NCBI GenBank assembly: GCA_965212525.1
Contig: CBDBVC010000013.1
Location: 145,235 to 209,234, forward strand
Length of the DNA stretch: 64,000 nt
From: SZUA-38 sp965212525
GTDB taxonomy: Bacteria > Pseudomonadota > Gammaproteobacteria > Xanthomonadales > SZUA-38
Direction of reading: 5' to 3'
Positions within the stretch are counted from its first letter, which is position 1; every line of letters starts with the position of its first letter. The notes under the pieces are model-generated. The model saw nothing but the letters and a program-made list of their open reading frames with translations, was not told the DNA's origin and ran no database searches. Of this stretch, positions 1 through 8,713 are shown piece after piece. Both the position numbers and the translations under genes were made by a program.

Positions 1-437
1 ATTTCCTCAACCAGCTGATAGCGCATATCCACTCCCGCCAGGTCTGTCAGGGCCGTGGTCAGTATGGCCAGAGACATGCAATTACCTGCACGTCGCAACA
101 TTGCCTTGTGGGCCTGCAGGGTATCATCGTGGTATTCGAATCGACCGAGAATGGGTTCCAGATATTCAAACGTGCGCTCGTGCGGTGCAGTCTCCTGTCG
201 TGACTGGTCGTTGAAGTAGGCCAGAAAGTCTGAACGCTGTACAGCGCTCAGCTGAAACAGTTGCTCCACCTCGATCAAAGCTGGTCGATCACCAAACAGT
301 ACACCATTCATGACCGGAAACGGCAATGGCTCCGGTTCCGGCACAGTGTCGTTGATCACTAGCGGCTGTTGAGTCGCGCACCCGGTAATCAACAGCAGAA
401 GGGCGCAGACAGCAGGAATGTAAACTGATCGAAGCAT
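1..437 (-). CDS. Lipoprotein with transglutaminase-like N-terminus (partial)
   Basis: The 3' part lies outside the window; about 145 residues are visible. A short signal peptide ends in the lipobox LITGC, so the product should be a lipid-anchored envelope protein. About residue 120 the segment AGNCMSLAILTTAL resembles the cysteine region of transglutaminase-like proteins, where the usual form is GNCLSF followed by a helix. The family assignment is an inference from this one motif. I chose the ATG at 437 because GAGGAG lies ten bases before it. An in-frame ATG at 446 almost touches the ribosome-binding site and is less likely. A terminator at 530-558 separates it from the gene upstream. Confidence 0.7.
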   Translation of the reverse strand, partial: MLRSVYIPAVCALLLLITGCATQQPLVINDTVPEPEPLPFPVMNGVLFGDRPALIEVEQLFQLSAVQRSDFLAYFNDQSRQETAPHERTFEYLEPILGRFEYHDDTLQAHKAMLRRAGNCMSLAILTTALTDLAGVDMRYQLVEE

Positions 438-529
438 CAACCGCATTCTCCTCGGGTTCTTGTCTTCTTTGACAACCATACGCGAAGGATCGTTTCATGT
501 CGCCATCGACAGCCTCAGGCTACGACACG

Positions 530-558
530 AAAACAGGGTCCTTGTGAACGGGACCCTG
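530..558 (-). terminator. Rho-independent terminator
   Basis: On the minus strand an 8-bp perfect stem (CAGGGTCC / GGACCCTG, 9-base loop) is followed directly by TTTT. It lies about 50 bases past the stop of the secreted protein gene at 606 and should end that transcript. Confidence 0.7.
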
Positions 559-605
559 CTGCGATAACGTGATTGAACTGCCGACTGTTTCCGGGCTATC
601 AGACG

Positions 606-1781
606 CTAATCCATCCTGAACAGACGGTACTCACCGTCCACGCTGCGAGTACCGTTGCCACAGGTCATCGCTGCGGTCAGTCGCTGGTCACCGACAGCGG
701 TATAGGCAAACGCCACGCTGCAATCCAGACCATCAAAACGATACCCTTCCAGACTGCAGGCTACCGTGCCATCAACCGGACGGGCATCCTGACACAGGAT
801 GCGGTACAGCAGAACAGGCAGGCCAGGTGAGACCGGCTGATCGAATACATCGAAATAATGGCCGGAAAGGCCCTGTGATGCCGGACCGGTGTAATCGATC
901 ATGACGGCGGTGAAATTATCGGCTGTCGACGAGTCACCACTCGAACCGGCCACCCAGTTGCCCACCAGGTCGGGCAATGCGGGATCCTCGGCAGGTATCG
1001 ATGCACTACGGGTTAGTGGCAGGCGACTGTACTGCATCGGGCCACCCACGATTGGCAGGGTCGAACCCAGGATACCGTTGTATTCAACCAGCAGGCTGTC
1101 AAACTCATCAACCAGTACATAAACCGTGCCGACATTGTCGGGTGCTGCACGGTCACACGGCTGGGTCACACAGACAATTTCGTGATACGAGGCCATCTCG
1201 CCAATAAAGGTATTGCCATTCAAGCGACCACCGCCGTAGTGCCAGAGCGGATCACCGTCATCTGAAAAATCCATCAGTGCGGCAGTGAAGATGTCATCCT
1301 GCTGATCAATGAACAGACCGGAAAACGTCAGACCGGGCGTCACCCAGCTGCCGGACTGCAGTCGCACCGGCGTGTTGGCTGCAGAGGTGAATGTGATTGT
1401 CTCACTGTCACGTGGCATGGCACCGAAGCCATTATCGACCAGATAGTTGATGACGATGCTGTCCTCGAAGTCGGGTAGCGTATCCAGTTCAGCCAGCGGA
1501 TTGATCAATTCGCGAAACGGCGTCAGCACCTGTGCACAGACACCGCCCAGCATTGGCGATGACAGCGTGGCGATCACATTGATCTCTGTATTGCTGGCCT
1601 GCAGCGACAGGGTTCCGCCGCAACTGTCGATCCAGCTGTCGTCCAGCAGAATCAGAAACGGTTGATCTGGCTGGATGCGTTCAGGGTGTACTGTCATGGG
1701 ATCGAAAAGCAATTGCGCATTCGCGGCCGAGGTAAACAGCAATAGCGCCCATGTCATCAGCAGGGATTTGTGTTGTGTCAT
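606..1781 (-). CDS. Secreted protein of unknown function, beta-rich repeat family
   Basis: About 391 residues with a clear signal peptide ending near AANA, so probably exported. The mature part has Gly/Trp/Asp-rich beta segments such as SGSWVTPGLTFSGLFI and GDPLWHYGGG. They match the pattern of two other secreted proteins in this window (18718 and 63364), in which a W/F-x-P...G-x-x-I strand is followed by an aromatic and a G-x-P-x-W turn. I take them to be distant relatives; no enzymatic motif is visible. AAGGAG is seven bases before the ATG at 1781; the ATG at 1787 is only one base from it. A direct-repeat motif lies upstream at 1890-1905. Confidence 0.75.
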   Translation of the reverse strand: MTQHKSLLMTWALLLFTSAANAQLLFDPMTVHPERIQPDQPFLILLDDSWIDSCGGTLSLQASNTEINVIATLSSPMLGGVCAQVLTPFRELINPLAELDTLPDFEDSIVINYLVDNGFGAMPRDSETITFTSAANTPVRLQSGSWVTPGLTFSGLFIDQQDDIFTAALMDFSDDGDPLWHYGGGRLNGNTFIGEMASYHEIVCVTQPCDRAAPDNVGTVYVLVDEFDSLLVEYNGILGSTLPIVGGPMQYSRLPLTRSASIPAEDPALPDLVGNWVAGSSGDSSTADNFTAVMIDYTGPASQGLSGHYFDVFDQPVSPGLPVLLYRILCQDARPVDGTVACSLEGYRFDGLDCSVAFAYTAVGDQRLTAAMTCGNGTRSVDGEYRLFRMD

Positions 1782-1889
1782 CAGCATTCTCCTTGTCCAT
1801 CAATACTGCCCTGTGCTGCCTGGGTCCATGCCAGTCACGAACATGATAACGCCAATATGTACGAAGAGTGTAGTATTTCTGTGAAAAGA

Positions 1890-1905
1890 TGTAACAGAAT
1901 GTAAT
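1890..1905 (-). promoter_or_regulatory. Direct-repeat motif, OmpR-family-like
   Basis: The minus strand reads ATTACATTCTGTTACA, two TTACA half-sites ten bases apart, about 110 bases before the secreted protein start. Nearly the same motif, GTTACATTCGGTTACA, precedes the related secreted gene at 18718. A ten-base direct-repeat spacing is typical of OmpR/PhoB-family response regulators. The binding protein is inferred. Confidence 0.4.
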
Positions 1906-1920
1906 CCTGGGTACCGCAAA

Positions 1921-1949
1921 TAAAAAAAACGGGCAGCCTGGCTGCCCGT
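1921..1949 (-). terminator. Rho-independent terminator
   Basis: A 9-bp perfect stem (ACGGGCAGC / GCTGCCCGT) with a three-base loop is followed on the minus strand by eight T residues. It lies about 35 bases past the stop of the gene at 1984-2745. It is the strongest terminator I see in the window. Confidence 0.9.
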
Positions 1950-1983
1950 GTTTATCGATCCTGTCGGATCTGATTGGTGTTGA

Positions 1984-2745
1984 TTATTCGCCCTCGTCGT
2001 AGCTCAGCGACAACTCCTTGTTGTGGCGATAGATGGTGTAGCTCGCCGATTCAAAATGAGATGAGAAGCGATCAAGCATTTCCCTCGCTTTTTCCTCGGA
2101 GTCCAGGTGTTCTGCCAGGAAGGCATAGAAATTCTGCTCGGGTGGCGCCATTGACGCATAGTTTTCATGTGGTGAGGCCAGGTAGAGGCTGGCACTACCG
2201 CTGATACGGTTGCCCCAGACCCAGTTTCTGGGCCAGTCATGCTCCTTGGCAACAGAACTCAATTCAGTCACCGACTGGGTCATGCCCGCACCACTGCCCT
2301 GTTTGACAACCCAGGTGGTGACACCGACATAATTGGCCACGGTACCTTCGGGCCAGTGGCTGTTTGCCCAGTCGGTGCTGCTCAGATGATGCTGGTACGA
2401 GGCCACGTGCGGATGCACCGTCTCGTTCCAGTGCTGGCCCAGACCGGACTCCAGACTCCAGGCGCTGTAGGCATCCTGGTCTGCCCAGTCAAAACAGCAA
2501 TGCCGGACGACATGATAATCGATGCGGTCACCCACCACCGGCGTATAGACCTGCCATCGTCTTGGGTCCCCCTTCTCATCCCGCATCGCCACATGGGCCT
2601 TGAATGCCGCTTCGAATTCAGCTTCATGACCCGGTTTCGGAACGACCATCCAGCTGTCGGACAGACTGGGTGGAGCCTCGTCCTGTGCCACGGAATAGAC
2701 AGGCAGCAGAAACAGACAGATCAATGCTGTGATTATTTTTTTCAT
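1984..2745 (-). CDS. Exported protein of unknown function
   Basis: 253 residues. Positions 1-20 form a signal peptide (MKK, hydrophobic core, SVAQD cleavage region). The mature protein is rich in Trp and His (HWNETVHPH, YQHHLSSTDW) and contains WMVVPKPGHEAEFEAAFKAH. That segment resembles the start of a ferredoxin-like alpha/beta-barrel fold found in monooxygenase-like and stress proteins. This resemblance is weak and I assign no function. The gene stands alone, with a strong terminator directly after it. Confidence 0.75.
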   Translation of the reverse strand: MKKIITALICLFLLPVYSVAQDEAPPSLSDSWMVVPKPGHEAEFEAAFKAHVAMRDEKGDPRRWQVYTPVVGDRIDYHVVRHCCFDWADQDAYSAWSLESGLGQHWNETVHPHVASYQHHLSSTDWANSHWPEGTVANYVGVTTWVVKQGSGAGMTQSVTELSSVAKEHDWPRNWVWGNRISGSASLYLASPHENYASMAPPEQNFYAFLAEHLDSEEKAREMLDRFSSHFESASYTIYRHNKELSLSYDEGE

Positions 2746-2889
2746 TGCTTTCCCCTTCGTATTGAGATGAACCGGTCAACCACCACAGTCACCGGCCGTC
2801 ATTTCAGTATAGCCACTATTCCGCAAATGTCGTCCGTGCTGAAAATCAGCCAACCCGGATCAGGGGTGACTACTGTCTGCTCGGAAAAA

Positions 2890-3681
2890 TTACCAGTGAT
2901 TGCGCAGTTCACGCAGCTTGAGAAAAACGTCTCTGGCTGACGGGGCTGCCGCCAGTTCGGGAAACTCGTCGCGCAGCTGTTCAATCACCCCGGGCTGCTG
3001 CAATCGGAAAAAGGTATTCACCTTTCTTTCAAGTGACAGTGTGGTAACGAGTGGGTTGCCTGGATCCTGATTTTCCACCACCGAAAGCAGATCCGCGGCA
3101 TCGGAATTGCCCGGTTCACGATTCAGGGTGAACTTGAGATTGTTGACGATGTAGTCATGGCCCGGATAGATGTGGGTCTGTTCCGGCAGCACATTCAGCT
3201 GCGACTGGAAGGTGTCATACAGTTCATCCGGATGCCCGCCATTATGGCAGTTACCGGCGCCGGCATTGAACAGCGTGTCACCACAGAACAACGCCGGTTG
3301 TTCGGTTTGTGAAAGCAGGCAGACATGGCTCATCGTGTGACCGGGGGTATCCATGACACTCAGCTCGACCGAGCTGCCAACACGCACGATATCGCCAGCC
3401 TGCAGCGCATTGCTCATGCCCGGAATTCGTCCGGCAGCACCGGCATGGGCATAGATCCGTGCGCCGGTCACGTTCATCAGGGGAACATTGCCTCCGGTAT
3501 GGTCACCGTGCTCATGCGTGTTGAGTATGGCCGTGATTTCCCATCCGTTCTGCTGAGCAGTCTCCAGACACAAATGATGCGCCAGGGGATCGATGGCCAG
3601 GGCTTCACCGGTCTCCGGGCAGACAATCAGATAGTTGTAATTCCTGAGCCGGTTGTTGGTCCAGATCTGTTTGACAATCAT
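2890..3681 (-). CDS. gloB: Hydroxyacylglutathione hydrolase (glyoxalase II)
   Basis: 263 residues of the metallo-beta-lactamase fold. It should hydrolyse S-lactoylglutathione to lactate and glutathione in methylglyoxal detoxification. The binuclear metal motif THEHGDHTGGN is near residue 55. Further ligands are in DTPGHTMSHVC, CGDTLFNAGAGNC and YPGHDYIVNN. The C-terminal helices end in FLKLRELRNHW, as usual for glyoxalase II, and the length fits the family. I start at the ATG at 3681 (MIVKQIW), seven bases after GGAG. The longer open frame to 3732 adds residues not typical of the family. Confidence 0.9.
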   Translation of the reverse strand: MIVKQIWTNNRLRNYNYLIVCPETGEALAIDPLAHHLCLETAQQNGWEITAILNTHEHGDHTGGNVPLMNVTGARIYAHAGAAGRIPGMSNALQAGDIVRVGSSVELSVMDTPGHTMSHVCLLSQTEQPALFCGDTLFNAGAGNCHNGGHPDELYDTFQSQLNVLPEQTHIYPGHDYIVNNLKFTLNREPGNSDAADLLSVVENQDPGNPLVTTLSLERKVNTFFRLQQPGVIEQLRDEFPELAAAPSARDVFLKLRELRNHW

Positions 3682-3931
3682 TCGCATTCTCCGTGAGTCT
3701 GACAGACTAATCCCAGATGAGTGTTTCGACAAACTTTGTGTCTGTGGTGAATGATCATTGCATCAACCATGATAACGTGAACCAATAATCCGGTACGTGA
3801 TTGCACCATGGCAACGCTGGTCAGAAGTCAGGTATTTGTCAAAAAATGTAAAAGCAGCGTCTACTGTACTTTCGGCATTGTGCGCACTCCTGATTTTTGG
3901 AATATACTGGGATCCAGAAGAGGAGGGTAGC

Positions 3932-4300
3932 GTGGACGTGACTATGATTAGACAATCTATCGTCGGATCGTTGACAATGGGTCTGACTTTAATTCTGGCT
4001 GGGTGTGGTGATCCGGCCGCCGAACTCACTGGCAACTGGCGACAAACCAGCGGTGACTACACCAATTCCACCCTGAGCCTCAACGCTGACGGCAGCGGCC
4101 GTTACAGTGTCAAGGGTGGTGTCAACTACGACATCGGCAACTGGAGTGCGGACGGTGATCGCATCACGATCACCTTCCAGAGCAATGACGGTTACGATCA
4201 GGATTCTGTCCTGGCCGAATACGAGCTTGCGACCAACGTACTGACCATCGACTCTGCCACCAACTACGAGAGCATGACCGGACGCTGGCAGCGCCAGTAG
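3932..4300 (+). CDS. Small lipoprotein, lipocalin-like beta domain
   Basis: About 122 residues. The signal peptide ends in the lipobox LILAGC, so the protein is probably an outer-membrane or periplasmic lipoprotein. The rest is a small all-beta domain (LTGNWRQTSGDY, LNADGSGRYSV, GDRITITF, LTGRW-like end) of the kind seen in lipocalin-like lipoproteins of unknown ligand. AGGAGG at 3921-3926 places the start at GTG 3932, possibly GTG 3938; the ATG at 3944 is too far from it. The gene converges on paaZ with about 30 bases between the stops. Confidence 0.65.
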   Translation: MDVTMIRQSIVGSLTMGLTLILAGCGDPAAELTGNWRQTSGDYTNSTLSLNADGSGRYSVKGGVNYDIGNWSADGDRITITFQSNDGYDQDSVLAEYELATNVLTIDSATNYESMTGRWQRQ

Positions 4301-4331
4301 GCGATATCAGCGTTCTTCGATGCTGATCTGA

Positions 4332-6386
4332 TCAGCCACCACTCTCGTCAGGCTGCAGCAGCACCAGTGTCAGCACATCATACAGGGCGACCAGCTCGTC
4401 CTCCTGATTGGTCATTTCCACAGCCCATTTGACGATACCCTGCGGCGGTTCATCATCTCGCGGCGCTTTCCTGATTTTCTGTTTCACCACCAGCTTCACC
4501 GCAATGGTGTCACCGATGCCTACCGGTGTGATGAAACGCAGGTTATCAAGGCCGTAATTGGCCAGCACTGGCCCGGGTGCCGGATCCACAAACAGACCTG
4601 CCGCCGCCGAGATCAGGAAATAGCCGTGAGCCACGCGCTTACCGAATACCGGCGATTGCTGTGCCGCAATGTCATCGAAATGGGCATAGAAATGATCGCC
4701 CGAGAGACAACCGAAATTGACGATATCAGCCTCGGTCACGGTGCGGCGGTGACTCTGGTAACACTCACCGATGGCCAGCTCCTCGAAATACTTGCGGAAC
4801 GGATGTACCACATCGGTCGTGGTGATTGCACCGGGTGTGTATTCATTGGTGATGGCCATCAGAGCGGATGGCGATCCCTGGATGGCGGTGCGTTGCATGT
4901 AATGCTTGATGGCCAGCGAGCCACCCAGCTCCTCGCCGCCGCCGGCACGCCCCGGGCCACCATGAACCAGCATCGGTAATGGCGAACCGTGACCGGTGGA
5001 CTCTGCCGCACAATCTCGATTGATCACCAGCATGCGGCCGTGATACGAGGCACAGCCGAGTATCAGCTTGCGTGCCTCGCTGTTGTCGTGGGTAAATACC
5101 GAGCCGGCTAGTGAACCCTTGCCGCGACGCGCGATCTCGATGGCGTCATCGAGCGTGTCGTAGGGCATGATGGTGTTGACCGGACCAAAGGCCTCGATGG
5201 CATGCGGGCCATCCTCGGTTGCCAGTGGCTGGCCGCAATAGAGCAATGTCGGTGGATAGAATGCACCCTTCTCGGCGTCGGCATCGAGCACCTCGAAGTT
5301 TTCCTTTTCACCATAGACCACCTGACAGGTCTGCTTCAGTTTTTCCACATTTTCACGGACATCATCACGCTGGGATTGCCCCACCAGGGCGCCCATGCGC
5401 ACTTCCCTGTTGTCAGGGTTGCCGATGACAACGCCATCAAGCCGCTTGCTGATGGCATCGATGGCCGGTTCGAGCAGATCTCGCGGCACGATGGTGCGGC
5501 GAATGGCAGTACATTTCTGACCCGCCTTGACCGTCATCTCGTTGACCACTTCCTTGACGAACAGCTTGAATTCTTCCGAATCCGGCTTCACGGTTTCGCC
5601 CAGTATGCAGCAGTTCAGTGAATCGGCCTCGGTATTGAACGGGATGCAGTTATTGACAATATTCGGATGCGCCTTCAGCTTCTGCGCGGTACTGGCCGAA
5701 CCGGTAAAGGTCACCACATCCTGACTGGTGAGGTGATCGAAAAGGTCACCGATACCACCACAGATCAGCTGTATCGAGCCTTCCGGGAAAATCTCGCTGG
5801 CAATCATTTCGCGAACCATGGCTTCGGTGAGATAACAGGTCACGGTGCCCGGCTTGACGATCACCGGCATGCCGGCGATCAGTGAGGGTGCAATCTTCTC
5901 CAGCATGCCCCAGCAGGGGAAATTGAAGGCATTGATGTGCAGCGACACCCCATTTTTCGGCGTCAGGATGTGGCGCGCGACGAAGGTGCCGTTCTTGGAC
6001 AGCGGGATCGAATCACCCTCGACGATGTAGGGCTCGTTGGGCAGTTCACGACGTGCGATCGAGGACATTGAAAACATCGTGCCGATGCCTCCCTCGATAT
6101 CAACCCAGCCATCCGACCGCGTGGCACCGGTCATGGCTGAAATGGGGTAGAACTGTTTCTTCTTCTCGTTCAGGTGCATGGCCAGTGCTTTCAGCGCCAG
6201 TGCACGTTCGTGGATGGTCATCTCACGCAATGTCGATTTGCGACCGTAATCCAGAACCGCCTTGAAATCGATGCCGTCGGAAGAGACGGTACCGATCTGT
6301 TCGCCTGTGACCGCGTTATAGACCGCCCTGCCCTGGCTGTCCGATTCGAACCATTGTCCGTTTACATAACTGGCAATTTTCTTCAT
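4332..6386 (-). CDS. paaZ: Bifunctional oxepin-CoA hydrolase / 3-oxo-5,6-dehydrosuberyl-CoA semialdehyde dehydrogenase
   Basis: 684 residues, matching the ~680 of E. coli PaaZ. The N-terminal aldehyde dehydrogenase domain (to about 520) shows INAFNFPCWGMLEK, IVKPGT, TFTGSAST, NTEADSLN and the catalytic-Cys region KAGQKCTAIRR. The C-terminal hot-dog enoyl-CoA hydratase domain (about 540-684) shows DIVNFGCLSGDHFYAHFD and VAHGYF. It opens the oxepin-CoA ring and oxidises the aldehyde formed in aerobic phenylacetate breakdown. It lies ten bases downstream of paaY, in one operon. Confidence 0.96.
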   Translation of the reverse strand: MKKIASYVNGQWFESDSQGRAVYNAVTGEQIGTVSSDGIDFKAVLDYGRKSTLREMTIHERALALKALAMHLNEKKKQFYPISAMTGATRSDGWVDIEGGIGTMFSMSSIARRELPNEPYIVEGDSIPLSKNGTFVARHILTPKNGVSLHINAFNFPCWGMLEKIAPSLIAGMPVIVKPGTVTCYLTEAMVREMIASEIFPEGSIQLICGGIGDLFDHLTSQDVVTFTGSASTAQKLKAHPNIVNNCIPFNTEADSLNCCILGETVKPDSEEFKLFVKEVVNEMTVKAGQKCTAIRRTIVPRDLLEPAIDAISKRLDGVVIGNPDNREVRMGALVGQSQRDDVRENVEKLKQTCQVVYGEKENFEVLDADAEKGAFYPPTLLYCGQPLATEDGPHAIEAFGPVNTIMPYDTLDDAIEIARRGKGSLAGSVFTHDNSEARKLILGCASYHGRMLVINRDCAAESTGHGSPLPMLVHGGPGRAGGGEELGGSLAIKHYMQRTAIQGSPSALMAITNEYTPGAITTTDVVHPFRKYFEELAIGECYQSHRRTVTEADIVNFGCLSGDHFYAHFDDIAAQQSPVFGKRVAHGYFLISAAAGLFVDPAPGPVLANYGLDNLRFITPVGIGDTIAVKLVVKQKIRKAPRDDEPPQGIVKWAVEMTNQEDELVALYDVLTLVLLQPDESGG

Positions 6387-6396
6387 GTGTCAGGGC

Positions 6397-7014
6397 CTAT
6401 TTCCGTGTTTGATTGAGTGGTTGAAGGGCTTCAGCCTCGAAGCGCCTGCGGTTGGGTTCTGCTTCAGTCAGGGCGGTGGTCTGCGTCAGGGTATCCCTGC
6501 AGCGACCAACCAGCTGATGGTACTCGGCCGTGCCCTGGCGTTTCCAGTCGATTTCCTGTTCCGTCAGCTCACGCAGAACACGGGCAGGCGATCCGACGAT
6601 CAGCTGACCGGGATCGAATTCGGTGCCGGCACGAACGAAGGCATTGGCACCGACAATACAGTTCTCGCCGATCACCACATCGTCCATGATGACGCTATTC
6701 ATGCCCACCAGTGCATTGCGACTGATGTGGCAGCCGTGCAGAATGGCGCCATGACCAATGTGCCCGTCGACGTCGACGATCACATCCTTGCCCGGAAATG
6801 AATGTGCAATGCAGCCGTCCTGGACATTGCTGCCTTCCCTGAGCGTGATGCGGCCCATGTCGCCACGCAGCGATGCGAATGGACCAACATAGACATTGGC
6901 ACCGATAATCACATCCCCGATCAAAACGGCCTTCGGATGAACGAAGGCCTCGGGATGCACAACCGGGGTCAGGCCATCGATGGACCAGACCGATAATTGT
7001 TCTGACTGATTCAT
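6397..7014 (-). CDS. paaY: Phenylacetate pathway thioesterase PaaY (left-handed beta-helix)
   Basis: About 205 residues. Hexapeptide-repeat turns (VIIGANVYVGPFASLRGDMG, HIGHGAILHGC, VVIGENCIVGANAFV) define a gamma-carbonic-anhydrase-like left-handed beta-helix, and the C-terminal EYHQLVGRCRDTL is typical of PaaY. In studied bacteria PaaY hydrolyses dead-end CoA esters of the phenylacetate pathway. The His residues in HSFPGKD and HIGHGAILHG fit the metal-binding positions. I start at MNQSEQ (7014). paaY is first in a leftward operon with paaZ and is divergent from paaF. Confidence 0.93.
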   Translation of the reverse strand: MNQSEQLSVWSIDGLTPVVHPEAFVHPKAVLIGDVIIGANVYVGPFASLRGDMGRITLREGSNVQDGCIAHSFPGKDVIVDVDGHIGHGAILHGCHISRNALVGMNSVIMDDVVIGENCIVGANAFVRAGTEFDPGQLIVGSPARVLRELTEQEIDWKRQGTAEYHQLVGRCRDTLTQTTALTEAEPNRRRFEAEALQPLNQTRK

Positions 7015-7054
7015 CCCGCCATTGTACAACAAGGTCGTCTTGACAGGGATGATT

Positions 7055-7066
7055 CATGGTACCATG
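7055..7066. promoter_or_regulatory. Palindrome between the divergent paa operons
   Basis: CATGGTACCATG is a perfect 12-base palindrome near the middle of the 137-base gap between paaY and paaF. A site here could serve both operons. It does not match the PaaX or PaaR boxes I know, so the operator role is only a guess. Confidence 0.3.
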
Positions 7067-7151
7067 CACGACTGAATTTCAGCATTGATTCACCACTAAC
7101 ATGACGCTGACCCTGTCCCGGAACCCTGACCCGAAATCATGACCCAGAATC

Positions 7152-7922
7152 ATGTCAAATAACACGCAGCCTGTCCTCTGCAGCAATCCGGCCGAGAAGG
7201 TCAGCCTGATCACGCTTAACCGGCCACAGCAGCGCAATGCGCTGACCAACGATGTGCTCCGGGCCATTGGCGATCACCTGCATAATGATGAGGCACGCTG
7301 TTTTGTCATCACCGGCAATGACCGCGTCTTTGCAGCCGGAGCCGATCTGAAGGAACTGGCGGCCATGAACGCCACCGACTGCCACCGTGATGAGCGGCCG
7401 GCATTGTGGCGCCGTATCGCCGACAGTCCCAAACCCGTGATTGCGGCCGTCAATGGCCTGGCGCTGGGTGCCGGTTGTGAACTGGTCCTGCATACCGACA
7501 TTGTCATCACTGGCGAGTCCACCCGGCTGGGCCAGCCGGAAATCAATCTGGGCATGATTCCGGGTGCTGGCGGCACACAGCGGCTGATCCGCGCCGTCGG
7601 CAAGTCCCGTGCCATGCAGATGGTGATGACGGGCGAGATGATCAGTGGCAGACAGGCCGTTGAGTTCGGCCTGGCCAGTGAGGTGGTGATTGACCCACTG
7701 GTCGTCGATCGTGCAGTGGAGCTGGCCAGCCGTATTGCCGCCAAACCGCCATTGGCGATTCGCCAGGCCAGACAGGTGCTTCAGGCTGCCTATGAGACGC
7801 ACTTGCGTGAGGGCATGGAACTTGAGCGTCGCGCCTTCTGTCTGCTGGCCGACACCGATGACCGAAACGAGGGCATTACCGCATTTTTCGAAAAGCGGCC
7901 CGCCCGCTTCGAGGGAACCTGA
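7152..7922 (+). CDS. paaF: 2,3-dehydroadipyl-CoA hydratase
   Basis: 256 residues, crotonase family, matching PaaF length. The oxyanion-hole segments AAGADLKEL (about 57) and AVNGLALGAGCELVLH (about 98) are present. Catalytic acid residues lie in GQPEINLGMIPGAGGTQRL. PaaF hydrates 2,3-dehydroadipyl-CoA to 3-hydroxyadipyl-CoA. It is first in a rightward paaF-G-H-J operon, and its TGA overlaps the paaG start as TGATG, which suggests coupled translation. No strong ribosome-binding site is visible before the ATG. Confidence 0.94.
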   Translation: MSNNTQPVLCSNPAEKVSLITLNRPQQRNALTNDVLRAIGDHLHNDEARCFVITGNDRVFAAGADLKELAAMNATDCHRDERPALWRRIADSPKPVIAAVNGLALGAGCELVLHTDIVITGESTRLGQPEINLGMIPGAGGTQRLIRAVGKSRAMQMVMTGEMISGRQAVEFGLASEVVIDPLVVDRAVELASRIAAKPPLAIRQARQVLQAAYETHLREGMELERRAFCLLADTDDRNEGITAFFEKRPARFEGT

Positions 7923-8713
7923 TGAGTTATCAACATATCCTGTTCGAGATTGAACAAGGCGTTGCCGAGTTGACACTGAACCGGCCCGATTGCCTCAACA
8001 GTTTCAATGCCGACATGCACGAGGAAGTGCGTTCGGCGATGAAAACCGTACGTAGTGATGAGTCCATCCGATGTCTGTTGCTGACCGGGGCCGGCCGCGG
8101 CTTCTGTGCCGGCCAGGACCTGAGCGATCGAAATGTGGCCGTTGACGCAGGACCGCCCGATCTTGGCCTGTCGATCAGCAAGAACTACAACCCGCTGATT
8201 CGCTCGATCATGAATCTCGAGATGCCCGTGATCTGTGCGGTCAACGGCGTTGCCGCCGGAGCCGGGGCCAATATCGCACTGGCCTGCGACATTGTGCTGG
8301 CCGCGCGATCGGCCAGTTTCGTGCAGGCCTTCTGCAAGATCGGTCTGCTGCCCGACTCGGGCGGTACCTGGAGCCTGCCACAGATGGTAGGCCTGGCACG
8401 CGCCAAGGGGCTGGCCATGCTGGGTGACAAGCTGTCAGCCGAACAGGCTGAAACCTGGGGCCTGATCTGGCGCTGCATCGATGACGATGCTCTCATGACC
8501 GAGGCCCGCACCATGGCCAGACACCTGGCGACCCAGCCGACACAGGGACTGGCCTATATCAAGAAAGCGCTGCACGCCGGTGCCAGCAATACCGCAGATG
8601 CACAGCTTGAACTGGAGTGCCAGTTGCAGACCGTCGCCGGCAAATCCAATGATTACCGCGAGGGCGTGGCGGCCTTCATGGAAAAGCGCAAACCTGAATT
8701 CCGGGGTAACTAA
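7922..8713 (+). CDS. paaG: 2-(1,2-epoxy-1,2-dihydrophenyl)acetyl-CoA isomerase
   Basis: 263 residues, crotonase family. GRGFCAGQDLSDR (about 60), AVNGVAAGAGANIALACD and FCKIGLLPDSGGTW are the PaaG signatures. The conserved Asp of GLLPDSGG is the expected catalytic residue. PaaG isomerises the ring epoxide to oxepin-CoA and also shifts the double bond of later intermediates. It overlaps paaF by one base and is followed by paaH with no gap. Confidence 0.95.
   Translation: MSYQHILFEIEQGVAELTLNRPDCLNSFNADMHEEVRSAMKTVRSDESIRCLLLTGAGRGFCAGQDLSDRNVAVDAGPPDLGLSISKNYNPLIRSIMNLEMPVICAVNGVAAGAGANIALACDIVLAARSASFVQAFCKIGLLPDSGGTWSLPQMVGLARAKGLAMLGDKLSAEQAETWGLIWRCIDDDALMTEARTMARHLATQPTQGLAYIKKALHAGASNTADAQLELECQLQTVAGKSNDYREGVAAFMEKRKPEFRGN

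Noticed and set aside
7040..7065. TTGACA with TACCAT as a sigma-70 promoter for paaF
   Set aside because: The spacing is only 14 bases, and no acceptable -10 is found at 16-18 bases.
7155..7976. Open frame of 273 codons antisense to paaF
   Set aside because: It is a shadow of paaF, with low-complexity His/Gln-rich translation and no family character.
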